From Chloroflexota bacterium (GTDB lineage: Bacteria > Chloroflexota > Anaerolineae > Aggregatilineales > Phototrophicaceae), in NCBI GenBank assembly GCA_028875245.1, contig JAPPEU010000011.1, forward strand, positions 62,001 through 126,000: a stretch of 64,000 bases of DNA. Reading direction: 5' to 3'. The position numbers and the translations under genes were made by a program. This document shows, in pieces, positions 24,930 to 34,119 of this stretch (position 1 is the stretch's first letter; each line of letters starts with the position of its first letter). The notes below the pieces were generated by a model. It did not search any database. It was not told where the DNA came from and saw only the letters and a program-made list of their open reading frames with translations.

Positions 24930-27761
24930 TCAATGAGATAATGCGTCGAGCACAATTTCGATCGGGTGCCTGGCCGCATGACCAGCGTCCCCTATCTGCG
25001 TACGGCAGGATGTGCCCGGCGCGGCGATGATGGCGTCGCGATTCTCGCGGATGGTCGGCAACAGGCGATCCTCGGCGATCTTCATGCTCAGTTCGTAGTG
25101 CTCGTAACCGAAGCTGCCGGCGACGCCGCAGCAGCCGGTATTCATCTCGGCGACATCGGCGCCCGGGATCATCCGCAAGAGCCGGAGCGCGTCGGCAGTG
25201 CCCCAAAGCGCCTTCTGATGACAATGCCCATGCAGCAGTATCCGCGGCGAATCCAGCTGCCAAGCGAGGGAATCGGCGCGCGTTGCCAGCTTCTCGGCGA
25301 AGAAGACTTCGGCGCTCAGGCAGCGCTCAGCCAGTGACTTGGCGGCGCCCTGAAGCCCGGGGGCGACCAAGGTCAAATAATCGTCTCTGAAAGCGCTCAA
25401 GCAGCTCGGCTCAAGGAAAATATAAGGCAGATCCGAATGCGCCCCGTCCAAGGCAAGCACATTCTCATGCGCCATCTTCTTGGCGCTGTCGAGCAGACCC
25501 TGGCTGATGGCGGGGCGCCCGCAGCAGGCGTCCCCCGGCAAGCGCTCCACATTCAAGCGCAATCCCAGGCGCTCCGCCAAGCGCATGGCCGCCCGCCCGA
25601 GCTCGGGATGATTCCATTCGGTGAATGTGTCAATTAGCAGGATTGCGTCCGGCGCGTCGTGAATCGGATAGCGTTCGGCGGAAAAGCGCCGCTCGGCAAA
25701 TTTCGGCAGCGGCCGCTCCGTCGGCAAGCCGAGCAAACTGGCGCCCGCCCTGCCAAGCGAACTGTCCAGCGCGATATTGCTCAGCTTCGGCAGCCTCCCC
25801 GCCAGCTTGTTGACCCGATGAATGTTGCCGAAGACGCGCGTTGCCAGGTCGACGCCCCGCCGGTCATGCCAGGTCGCCAGGAACTCCGATTTCAGCTTGG
25901 CGACATCGACTGACGACGGGCATTCGCTCGCGCAAGCTTTGCAGCCGAGGCAGAGATCCAGCACCGACTTCAGGGCCGGATCGCCCAGATCATTCGGCAA
26001 TGCGCCACTGATGGCGGCGCGCAGGGCGTTGGCGCGCCCCCGCGTCGAATGCGCTTCATCCAGCGTCGCCTGGTACGACGGGCACATCGTGCCGACGCCT
26101 TCCTTGCGGCAGACCCCGGCGCCATTGCACATCTCAACCGCGCCGGCGAAGCCATTATCGGCCGACCAATCGTAGCGCGCGTCGACCTGAATTACTTCGT
26201 AGTCGGGCGAATAGCGCAGAATGTCGGCGTCATCCATCGGCGGCGCGTCGATGATTTTGCCCGGGTTCATCATATTTTCCGGGTCGAAAGCCCGCTTCAC
26301 CGCCCGAAAGGCATCCATCAGCTCGGGTCCAAAGAGATACTCGCTGAATTCGCCACGCACCAAGCCTTGACCGTGCTCGCCGGTGATGCTGCCCTGATAC
26401 TTCTTCACCGTCTGCGCCACCGCATCGGCGATTGCGCGGTACTGACCGCGGCCCTTCAGCGTCTTCAGGTTGATCAGCGGGCGGATGTGCAGGCAGCCGG
26501 CGCTGGCATGGGCGTAGATGGCGTAAGTCGTGTCATTGTCGTAGATGATTTGCTCGACATCGCTGATGTAATCGGCCAGATTTTCCACCGGCACGGCGCC
26601 GTCTTCAATGAAAGAGACCGGCTTGGCTTCGCTTCGTTCGCTCATCATTAAGCCCAGCCCGGCTTTGCGCACGGTCCAGACATCGTCTTGCTGCGCCGGC
26701 GTCTCGGCCACCGTCACCGCCCCATGGAAACCCAGCCGCGCCAAATGCGCCTTCAGGTCCTTGATTTTGGCGTCCAACTCCCGCTCCGCCCCGACGAACT
26801 CGACCACAAGAATTGACTCGGGATCGCCTTCTACAAAGGTCAGGCGGTCGCGATAACCGGCGGCGGCGCGCGTCTTGTCCAGCAGGAACTTGTCCATCAA
26901 CTCGATGGCGGCCGGCGCCAGCTCCAGGATGCGCGGCGTCGCCTCCAGCGAAGCGCGCAGGCTGTCAAAGTGAACCAGCGCCAGCCTCGTGTTCTCGATT
27001 TTCGGCCGCTCAACAAGTTGCAGCTCGGCGCGCACGACCGTCGCCAGCGTGCCTTCCGAGCCGCAAAGCAGCCAATTCAGATTCACATCATCGGGCTCGA
27101 TCTTGTCCAGCGCATAACCAGCGACCGTGCGCCAGGTCCGCGGGTAGCGCGCTTTTATCAAGGGCGCGTGTTCCGTGACCAGGTCGCTCACGGTCGAGCG
27201 GATGCGCTTGAGGTCTTCGGTCGAGTCATCCAGCCAGACCAGATCACCGGCCGCCGTCACCACTTGCAGGCGCGCGACATGATCGGCGGTCATGCCGTAA
27301 CGGATGCTGTGGGCGCCGGTGGCGTTGTTGCCGATGACGCCGCCGATGGCCGCCCGCTCGGCGCTGGCCGGGTCGGGCCCGAACATCATACCCAGCCCGG
27401 CCAATTGCGCGTTGAGCGAGCCAAGGATCATGCCCGGCTCGACATCGACCGTGCGCGCTTCGGCATTGACCCCGCGAACGCGGCGCATGTGGCGGGTGAA
27501 ATCCATGATGACCGCTTCGCCGATCGCCTGCCCCGCCAGGGCGCTGCCTCCCCCGCGCGGCAAAACGGGCGCGCCGTAAGCCCGCGCCACTTCATGCACG
27601 GCGACCACATCATCGGCATCGCGCGGGAAGGTGACGGCCAAGGGCATGACCTGATAATTGCTGGCGTCCGTGCTGTAGAGCAGGCGCGTCATGCGGTCGG
27701 CGGCGGCCTGTTCCGGCCCAAGCGCCTTCTGCAAATCCTGCAGCATCTCGTCAATTTGCAT
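24930..27761 (-). CDS. FAD-linked oxidase fused to Fe-S/CCG dehydrogenase (GlcD-GlpC/YdiJ type)
   Basis: This 943-residue protein fuses a flavoprotein with an iron-sulfur electron-transfer half, as in D-lactate or D-2-hydroxyacid dehydrogenases such as YdiJ. Residues about 20-250 form the FAD-binding domain (PRGGGSALAGQA; IGGVIGNNATGAHSIRYG). About 270-530 form the FAD-oxidase cap, including ITGEHGQGLVRGEFSE. Two ferredoxin-like clusters follow: a diverged first (CNGAGVCRKEGVGTMCPSY) and the typical CLGCKACASECPSSVDV. The C-terminal part has CCG motifs (DACCGRPAISQG, NTGCCGVAGSFGYE) of the heterodisulfide-reductase type. It ends next to the catalase gene, convergently. Substrate assignment is not possible from sequence alone. 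Confidence 0.87.
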   Translation of the reverse strand: MQIDEMLQDLQKALGPEQAAADRMTRLLYSTDASNYQVMPLAVTFPRDADDVVAVHEVARAYGAPVLPRGGGSALAGQAIGEAVIMDFTRHMRRVRGVNAEARTVDVEPGMILGSLNAQLAGLGMMFGPDPASAERAAIGGVIGNNATGAHSIRYGMTADHVARLQVVTAAGDLVWLDDSTEDLKRIRSTVSDLVTEHAPLIKARYPRTWRTVAGYALDKIEPDDVNLNWLLCGSEGTLATVVRAELQLVERPKIENTRLALVHFDSLRASLEATPRILELAPAAIELMDKFLLDKTRAAAGYRDRLTFVEGDPESILVVEFVGAERELDAKIKDLKAHLARLGFHGAVTVAETPAQQDDVWTVRKAGLGLMMSERSEAKPVSFIEDGAVPVENLADYISDVEQIIYDNDTTYAIYAHASAGCLHIRPLINLKTLKGRGQYRAIADAVAQTVKKYQGSITGEHGQGLVRGEFSEYLFGPELMDAFRAVKRAFDPENMMNPGKIIDAPPMDDADILRYSPDYEVIQVDARYDWSADNGFAGAVEMCNGAGVCRKEGVGTMCPSYQATLDEAHSTRGRANALRAAISGALPNDLGDPALKSVLDLCLGCKACASECPSSVDVAKLKSEFLATWHDRRGVDLATRVFGNIHRVNKLAGRLPKLSNIALDSSLGRAGASLLGLPTERPLPKFAERRFSAERYPIHDAPDAILLIDTFTEWNHPELGRAAMRLAERLGLRLNVERLPGDACCGRPAISQGLLDSAKKMAHENVLALDGAHSDLPYIFLEPSCLSAFRDDYLTLVAPGLQGAAKSLAERCLSAEVFFAEKLATRADSLAWQLDSPRILLHGHCHQKALWGTADALRLLRMIPGADVAEMNTGCCGVAGSFGYEHYELSMKIAEDRLLPTIRENRDAIIAAPGTSCRTQIGDAGHAARHPIEIVLDALSH

Positions 27762-28229
27762 GGCGGACTTTCAGGTCGAAATTCGATGTCAAGCGCAGAT
27801 TGTAACGGCTTTGGCACGGGAAATACACCGGCAGCGAAACTCCTCAAACTGCGGCAACTGTAGGGGCGACATATTATGCCGCCCATTCAAATGACTACGG
27901 ACGACCCATTGGAATCTGTTGAAGAATGTCCTCTGTTGCAGAATTGCACACATTTTCACCACAGAGGAAAGAAGGAAACACAGAGAACACAGAGACAATT
28001 TGCTGCGCTTTGTGTCGGTTTTTATTTAATTTCTCTCGTAGAAGCAGAGTTTTCCGACACCATCGAAACGATTCTATTCAAACAGAAAACTCTGTGCCCT
28101 CTGTGAATTCTCGGTGTACTCTGTGGTAAAAGCTATACGGTGTCCGCTACAGGGAAAATCTGCGTGATTTTCAACAGACTCCATTGGCTCGCCCCTACAA
28201 CTTCCACCTGAATGTAAACGGAGTTTGTA
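27762..28229. repeat. Gene-free repeat interval
   Basis: No credible gene is seen. A hairpin element TGTAGGGGCGACATATTATG lies at 27860-27888 and the inverted form GGCTCGCCCCTACAAC at 28187-28202. Between them is a run of ACAGAGGAAAGAAGGAAACA and ACAGAGAACACAGAGACAAT, then its inverted counterpart CTCTGTGCCCTCTGTGAATT and CTCGGTGTACTCTGTGGTA. This is the same family as at 12617 and 44277. The arrangement is a roughly 330-base inverted-repeat-like unit. Confidence 0.7.
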
Positions 28230-29138
28230 TCACACGCGGCTCAAATCCACCTTGAGCGCCCGCAGCTGAGCGATGCAGGCGCGGATCGCTTCATCCGACG
28301 CGCGCAGCATGGGCGGGCGCACGCCCCCGACCGGCAAGCCGCGCTCGGCCAAAACGCCTTTGACGGCGGTCAGCCAACCGGCGCTGCCAATCACATCGCT
28401 GGCCGCTTTGAGCCGCCGCTGCAACGATTGCGCCGCCGCCAAATCACCAGCGTGGAAGGCTTCGTGAATGCCCGCCACAATCTCGGGAAAATGATTGCTG
28501 TTGCCGGAGACGCTGCAATCCAGCCCCAGCGCCAGCCCGGCCAGAATCAAATTGTCCGGCCCTATCGCCGTGTTGAAGCGCCCGTCCTGCAGGGAATTGA
28601 CCGCGCACATCGTCAGCAGATCGCCGCTGCTGTCCTTGAGCCCGACGCAATTTTGGTAATCCTGCGCCAAGCGCGTCACCAGCGCCGCCGACAAATTGTT
28701 GTTGGCGAACTTGGGCAGGTTGTAGAGCCAGACGGGAAAATCCGCCGCCGCCTCAAGGACCGCGCGGTAGTGGGTTTCCAGCGCCGCTTCACTATGCAGG
28801 AAATACCAGGGCGTGATGACCGAGGCCGCATCCGCGCCGACTGATTGGGCGTGGCGGGTGAGCTCGATGGTCTCGCCGGTGGTCATGGCGCCCGTATGCA
28901 CAATGACGGGGACGCGCCCGGCGACCGCTTCAACCGTCGCGCCGGCGACCGCTTTGCGCTCCGCAGTCGAGAATAGCGGCCCCTCGCCCGTCGAGCCGAG
29001 CGGGTAAATGCCGACCACGCCCTTCCCGACGAGGAAGTCGACGAGGGGGCGGATCATGTCCGGGTTGATGTCGCCGTTGGGCTTGAGGGGGGTGACTATC
29101 GGGCAGATGACGCCGCGGGTTATGGGTTGGTAGGGCAT
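28230..29138 (-). CDS. DapA-family (DHDPS/NAL-type) aldolase
   Basis: This 302-residue protein is a member of the dihydrodipicolinate synthase/N-acetylneuraminate lyase family of class I aldolases. It has the GSTGEGPLFS motif, YNLPKFANNNLS, and the Schiff-base lysine in CVGLKDSSGD (near residue 165). Because it lies divergent to a sugar ABC importer, it may cleave a sugar-derived 2-keto acid (such as a 2-keto-3-deoxy acid) rather than make lysine precursors. That is inference from context. Confidence 0.82.
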   Translation of the reverse strand: MPYQPITRGVICPIVTPLKPNGDINPDMIRPLVDFLVGKGVVGIYPLGSTGEGPLFSTAERKAVAGATVEAVAGRVPVIVHTGAMTTGETIELTRHAQSVGADAASVITPWYFLHSEAALETHYRAVLEAAADFPVWLYNLPKFANNNLSAALVTRLAQDYQNCVGLKDSSGDLLTMCAVNSLQDGRFNTAIGPDNLILAGLALGLDCSVSGNSNHFPEIVAGIHEAFHAGDLAAAQSLQRRLKAASDVIGSAGWLTAVKGVLAERGLPVGGVRPPMLRASDEAIRACIAQLRALKVDLSRV

Positions 29139-29346
29139 GTCTTCTTCTCTTCACTAGAGCCGGGATCAATAGTTCTCTCGGTCCAAATTGTAGTTGCGGA
29201 ATGCGGACGGACCCAAATAATATAACCGTTCCATGAACTTCAGACAATTGGCTCACAAGCGCGCCAACCGACTCTAAAGCGTCGTTTCTCTGCCATTGAC
29301 CAAGCCCAGCAGCTGTTCCCTCCCCCCGCCCGCAGGAAAAAATCTT

Positions 29347-29375
29347 TTGGTCATTCCCGCCAAGTGAGTTATAAT
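29347..29375 (+). promoter_or_regulatory. Promoter of the second sugar importer, with long leader
   Basis: TTGGTC (29347-29352) and TATAAT (29370-29375) are 17 bases apart. Transcription would start near 29382, leaving a leader of roughly 205 bases before the binding-protein ATG at 29589. I see no recognised riboswitch in that leader. The rest of the 450-base gap between the divergent genes shows no gene. Confidence 0.65.
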
Positions 29376-29588
29376 TGAATGTCGCGGGTCCGAGGTCCCT
29401 CCAATCTTTACCTAACCGTAGCCGCTTCAAGCCTTGGACCAGCGGCCGGCTTTTGTTCGTTCAATGCTGCGCCCGATCGCCACAGTTCCCGGCGCGCGCT
29501 CGCGATTAGACGAAAGGTTGCCTATCGACCAAGAAGCCCATCTAGCCACGGAAACGGACGCATATCTACCAGCAACGGAGAGATTACA

Positions 29589-30890
29589 ATGTCAAGCAAA
29601 TCCATGTCATTTAGATTGATTGTGTTGTTGTGCAGCATACTTTTGCTGATTGGCGGAACGTCGGCGCAAGAGCCTATCACGCTGCAATTCTTTTATCCTG
29701 TCGGCGTGGCCGGTCCGCTGGCGCAGGCGATTGATAGCTATGTGGCGGAGTTCAACGCGACTCACGATCACATTCAAGTTGAGCCGATTTTCACCGGTGG
29801 TTACGCCGAAAACATGGCGCGCGCCACAGCCGCGATCCTGTCGGGACAGCCGCCTGATGTCGCCATCCTTCTCGGCATCGACATCTATACTCTGATCCAA
29901 CTGGAGGGCATCATCCCGCTGGATGACTATATCGCCTCCGAAAACGGACTGGACATTGATGATTTCTTCGAAGCCTTCATGGCCAACAATATCGCCGATG
30001 ACCAAGTCTGGAGCATACCCTGGCAGCGTTCAACGCCGATTCTCTATTACAACAAAGACGCTTTCGCCGAAGTCGGCCTTGACCCGGAAACGCCACCGGC
30101 GACCTGGGACGAACTAGTCGAATTCGGCAAGCAGCTTGTCGTCAGCGATGGCGACAATGTGACGCGCTGGGGCGTTGAAGTGCCAACGTCGTTCTGGATC
30201 TTTGCTAACTTTGCGATTCAGGCGGGGCAGCATATCGGCTCGCTCGGGGACGATCCCTGCGCCGTATATCTGGACACTCCCGAAGCGATAGAAGCGCTCG
30301 CATTCCTGCGCAGACTGCAGGAAGAGGGCGTCATGCCCGATGGCGCCAACGCCTGGGGCACTGCGCCCGCCGACTTTATTGCCGGCGCCGCAGCGATGAT
30401 CTATCACTCAACCGGCAGCCTCAGCACACTCTTGGCAAACTCACCCTTTGAAGTAGGCACGGCCTTCATGCCCGCTGGTGAAGCGGGTTACGGCGCCAAC
30501 GTCGGCGGCGGCAACTACTACATCATGAAAGACATCGCCCCAGAACGCCAGGACGCCGCTTGGGAGTTCATTCGCTGGATGGTGCGCCCGGAGCAAATCG
30601 GACAGTGGGGTATAGACAGCGGCTATGTCGCGCCGCGCAATGCGGCTTGGGAAGTTGACCCCTTGATGAGTTATGCCGCCGAAGTGCCGCAAGCGTCCAC
30701 CGCTCGCTTCCAGCTTGAATACGCGGTCAAGGAATTCCCGGCAACCTACGGTGGCCAGGAAATCCAGGTCATAACCACCCAAGCGATTGAAGCAGTCAAT
30801 ACCGGTGAACAGTCGCCTGCAGACGCGCTGGCTGCAGCCCAGGAGCGCGCCAACGATGTGCTGACGCAAAACGGCTGTGAATTGGAATAG
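29589..30890 (+). CDS. ABC sugar-binding protein
   Basis: This 433-residue extracellular binding protein of the UgpB/MalE class starts with a signal peptide (about 1-25: FRLIVLLCSILLLIGGTSAQ). No lipobox cysteine is evident at the cleavage site. Typical segments are YYNKDAFAEVGLDPETPPAT, AAMIYHSTGSL and GGGNYYIMKDIAPERQDAAW. The reading frame extends further upstream, but ATG 29589 with GGAGAG before it begins exactly at the signal peptide. It heads an operon with two permeases and, unlike the importer at 6793, is intact. Confidence 0.92.
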   Translation: MSSKSMSFRLIVLLCSILLLIGGTSAQEPITLQFFYPVGVAGPLAQAIDSYVAEFNATHDHIQVEPIFTGGYAENMARATAAILSGQPPDVAILLGIDIYTLIQLEGIIPLDDYIASENGLDIDDFFEAFMANNIADDQVWSIPWQRSTPILYYNKDAFAEVGLDPETPPATWDELVEFGKQLVVSDGDNVTRWGVEVPTSFWIFANFAIQAGQHIGSLGDDPCAVYLDTPEAIEALAFLRRLQEEGVMPDGANAWGTAPADFIAGAAAMIYHSTGSLSTLLANSPFEVGTAFMPAGEAGYGANVGGGNYYIMKDIAPERQDAAWEFIRWMVRPEQIGQWGIDSGYVAPRNAAWEVDPLMSYAAEVPQASTARFQLEYAVKEFPATYGGQEIQVITTQAIEAVNTGEQSPADALAAAQERANDVLTQNGCELE

Positions 30891-30896
30891 CAGAGG

Positions 30897-31850
30897 TTGA
30901 AGCCATTGCTCAATCCGCTTGACCCCGAAAAACGAAAAAGTGAGGGAAGCGGGCATGGGTCTCGCTCCCTCATCTTTCCCCTGTCACTAAGCGGCAGCGG
31001 CGCCGTTGCCTACATCTTTCTGCTGCCATCGTTGATCTTTCTGACTGTGTTCACGCTTTGGCCCATCATATCAGCCATCGTGACCAGCTTCCACGCGCGC
31101 CGGGGTCGCAACCAAGTCTTTGTCGGGCTCCAAAACTACGAGCGCGTATTTTCCGATCCGCTCAGCCAGCAGGTTATTCAAAACACGGCGGCTTATGTCA
31201 CGGCGGGCCTGCTTCTGTCTGTCATAGGCGGGCTTCTGCTGGCGATCCTGATGAACCAGGGTTTGCGAAATATTGGTTTCTTCCGCTTTCCCTTTTTGGC
31301 GACAATTGGCTTGCCCATGGTCAGCGTCGCCTCGATCTGGCTGTTCCTGTACAGCCCTCGCGTCGGTCTGTTCAATGAGATTCTTGGCAGTGTAGGATTG
31401 CCGCGCTCCAATTGGCTGAGCGATCCTGATTTGGCGCTATCGGGGTTGTTCGTGGTCTATATGTGGAAGCAAATGGGTTATTTTGCGCTCTTCTATCTGG
31501 CAGCGCTGCAATCTCTGCCCGGTGATGTACTGGAAGCGGCGACGCTGGACGGTGTTACGTTTTGGCAGAAGTTGCGCCATATTATTTGGCCGCTGGTCTC
31601 GCCAACAACCTACTTTGTTTCTACGATTGCGGTCCTGAATTCCTTGCAGCAAGTTGATCATGTGTTTGTCTTGACGCAGGGCGGCCCCAACAACGCCAGT
31701 AATTTGGCGCTCTTTTATGTTTATGAGCAAGGATTCAAATGGTTCAATACGGGGGTCGCCGCCGCCATGACCGTCGTCTTGCTGGCGGTGCTGCTGACCA
31801 TGGCGATCCTGCAGTTTGTCTACCTGGAGCGCCGTGTCCATTATGAATAG
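30897..31850 (+). CDS. ABC sugar transporter permease (UgpA type)
   Basis: This is a membrane subunit with a hydrophilic N-terminal stretch and six transmembrane segments. The EAA loop is VLEAATLDGVTFWQKLRHIIWPL. No ATG is available at the right place. The frame offers TTG at 30897, directly behind AGAGG, and TTG at 30906, which has better spacing. It follows the binding-protein gene after six bases and is followed by the second permease. Confidence 0.9.
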   Translation: MKPLLNPLDPEKRKSEGSGHGSRSLIFPLSLSGSGAVAYIFLLPSLIFLTVFTLWPIISAIVTSFHARRGRNQVFVGLQNYERVFSDPLSQQVIQNTAAYVTAGLLLSVIGGLLLAILMNQGLRNIGFFRFPFLATIGLPMVSVASIWLFLYSPRVGLFNEILGSVGLPRSNWLSDPDLALSGLFVVYMWKQMGYFALFYLAALQSLPGDVLEAATLDGVTFWQKLRHIIWPLVSPTTYFVSTIAVLNSLQQVDHVFVLTQGGPNNASNLALFYVYEQGFKWFNTGVAAAMTVVLLAVLLTMAILQFVYLERRVHYE

Positions 31851-31874
31851 CCAGCGCGCGAGATTGATTAGCCG

Positions 31875-32708
31875 ATGAACGCTCAAAAACGCAAGTGGCG
31901 CGAGATACTGCCCATTTTGTCTCTGGCCTTCTTCGGGCTGATATGGCTGGTGCCACTCTTCTGGACGCTGGCCGCCGCTTTCGTGCCAACCACCGAGCTC
32001 CTGAACGGGGGGCCGATCGTTTGGTTGCAGAGCCTGCATTTTGGCGCATTTGAAGAAGCATGGGGCGTCGCGCCATTCCCGCGCTTCTATCTCAACACGA
32101 TCATCTGGGTATTCGGCCTGCTGGCGATCCAACTCGTCACCATTTCCTTGGCCGGTTTCGCCTTGGCTCGCCTCGATTTCCGCGGTAAAGACCAAGTATT
32201 TTTCTTGTTCCTCACGCAGTTAATGGTGCCGGCCACCGTGCTCATCCTTCCCAACTACCAGACCTTGGTGGCGCTGGGCTGGCTGGATACTTATCAAGGC
32301 ATGATGGCGCCTTACATCGCCTCCGCCTTTGGCACATTCCTCATGCGCCAGGCCTTCAAGCAAGTGCCCAAGGAACTCGAAGAAGCGGCGCGCAGCGACG
32401 GCGCTAGCTGGCTGCAGGTGCTGTGGCATGTTTTCTTGCCTGTCACGCGCGCTCCGCTGCTTGCCTTCAGCATCGTTTCAATTACGTATCACTGGAATGA
32501 ATTCTTGTGGCCATTGCTGATCACCAGCAGCGTTGAAACGCGCCCGCTCACTGTTGGGCTTGCCCTGCTGGTTCAGTCCTCAGAAATCGGCGCGCAGTGG
32601 GATCAACTGTCCGCCGGCACCCTGATCGTCGCCGTGCCCATCCTCATTCTCATCGCGCTGGTGCAGAAGCAGTTCACGAACAGCTTCCTGAGTTCGGGGA
32701 TTAAGTAG
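31875..32708 (+). CDS. ABC sugar transporter permease (UgpE type)
   Basis: This 277-residue second permease has six transmembrane segments and the EAA loop LEEAARSDGASWLQVLWHVFLP. It completes a binding protein-permease-permease operon lacking its own ATPase gene. The C-terminus (LVQKQFTNSFLSSGIK) is the standard end of MalG-like proteins, so the gene is intact. Confidence 0.92.
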   Translation: MNAQKRKWREILPILSLAFFGLIWLVPLFWTLAAAFVPTTELLNGGPIVWLQSLHFGAFEEAWGVAPFPRFYLNTIIWVFGLLAIQLVTISLAGFALARLDFRGKDQVFFLFLTQLMVPATVLILPNYQTLVALGWLDTYQGMMAPYIASAFGTFLMRQAFKQVPKELEEAARSDGASWLQVLWHVFLPVTRAPLLAFSIVSITYHWNEFLWPLLITSSVETRPLTVGLALLVQSSEIGAQWDQLSAGTLIVAVPILILIALVQKQFTNSFLSSGIK

Positions 32709-32862
32709 CGGTGGCACGGTCCGGTGGGGGCGCGGGCTATGGGGAGGCGGGGCACGGGGTGAGTGTCCTTGGGTCGAGTCATGGTCGGACGATAATAGTG
32801 TGGATATGGTCTAGTTTGGCAAGTAGGAGTTATGCTCACTTCGCTTGGCTTGTCTTACTGAG

Positions 32863-34095
32863 CTAAGCCCAGACAGGCCCACCCTCACTCCAATCATAAA
32901 ACTCGCCTCTGAAGTTTAACGCGCTCAATATCATGCGGTGAAGTAAACTGAGATTGCGATAGTACCCCGCAGTGATATATTCATTATGAGGAAACCTCAT
33001 TTTGTGAACAAACTCGTTTCGATCTTGGATGAATTTTCCAATCTCACATTTCGGTTCACACTTGTATTTACATTCATTGCATTTCGGAACGCAAGTCCCG
33101 CAACCTCTACCACACTTCTTCTCTCTACACTTTTCTACCGGAACGTTATGCTTGTCTATGAAATCTCTAAGCCTTCTAAGTTGCTTATTGTTGTCAAATG
33201 ACGAACGAGTCAAGACTTCCGCAACAGAAAACAGTAGCAAGCACCTCGTTTCCAGAAACCCCCGCGAATGAATATCAACAAGGAAATTTGCAATATTGTC
33301 AAAATGATATTGAGACTTCCGTTCCTTATAGGTTGGATAGCACTGGGTCAGAAAATCGATCGTGCATTTGGGGATATTGACTGACTTTACCAGCGGCATA
33401 CCTGCGTACGGTACCGTAACGCGCGGTTCATGGTGCTGATTTATCAATTTCGATTCTTTATCAAGGAGCCTGTAGTTAATCCAGTTTATCTTTGTACCTC
33501 TCGCAATTGTCAGGAGAATACAGATTCTATCTGCAAGATTAAGTATTTCATCCTGTTCATGGTTTTCTACTTCCATGACAAGATCACAAGTAATTTCAGT
33601 ATTCTTGCTGCGCTTTAGCGACACGATTATGGAATCATACTCTTCGACTTTTTGAAAAGAAATGTTCACACCATCCAGTTTTACATTTAGATCGGTTCTC
33701 CGCCATCCACCTGTGCCATACTCTTCTTGCTTGTTACCCATAAACTCAAGATTCGTAATCGCAAACCTAACCGTGTGCGCTTCAGACCACGGGCATAAGC
33801 GCGCATCAAGCTCGAATTTACCCGCGCTTTGGTAATGATAGCAATACGCCGCGCTTTCGCCTCGTCCGGCATGTGTGCGAATAACTTTGCCAGCCGAATA
33901 TATCCGGAATTCATCGGCAATACCTTCCAATGCGAGTTCATTACACTCGGGCCAAATCTCGTCGCTTCCACATATTAGCCTTATGTCGCCTTCGGGCTTT
34001 TGACCAATCTCAAACTCACAGTCTCGTCCGTTCAGTGTACCGATGCCTTGATAAACGCTATGAAATTCGCCATACATTTCAACTAAATTGCTCAA
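32863..34095 (-). CDS. ApeA-like HEPN-domain protein with cysteine-rich insert
   Basis: This 410-residue protein appears to combine an N-terminal beta-rich domain (about 1-230, resembling ApeA N-terminal domains, weakly) with a C-terminal helical HEPN domain. The HEPN motif R-x4-H is visible in QDRNEFVHKMRF near residue 370, so RNase activity is plausible. Just before it is an insert of about 30 residues with eight cysteines (spacing C-x4-C-x3-C-x2-C-x3-C-x2-C-x3-C-x3-C), which could bind zinc. The gene is strikingly A+T-rich compared with its neighbours, a sign of transfer. It starts 24 bases after the stop of a methyltransferase-HNH gene and is probably its operon partner. A phage-triggered RNase is a reasonable hypothesis, not proven. 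Confidence 0.6.
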   Translation of the reverse strand: MSNLVEMYGEFHSVYQGIGTLNGRDCEFEIGQKPEGDIRLICGSDEIWPECNELALEGIADEFRIYSAGKVIRTHAGRGESAAYCYHYQSAGKFELDARLCPWSEAHTVRFAITNLEFMGNKQEEYGTGGWRRTDLNVKLDGVNISFQKVEEYDSIIVSLKRSKNTEITCDLVMEVENHEQDEILNLADRICILLTIARGTKINWINYRLLDKESKLINQHHEPRVTVPYAGMPLVKSVNIPKCTIDFLTQCYPTYKERKSQYHFDNIANFLVDIHSRGFLETRCLLLFSVAEVLTRSSFDNNKQLRRLRDFIDKHNVPVEKCREKKCGRGCGTCVPKCNECKYKCEPKCEIGKFIQDRNEFVHKMRFPHNEYITAGYYRNLSLLHRMILSALNFRGEFYDWSEGGPVWA

Positions 34096-34119
34096 TGTCT
34101 TATAGCCCTTTCAGCTTAT

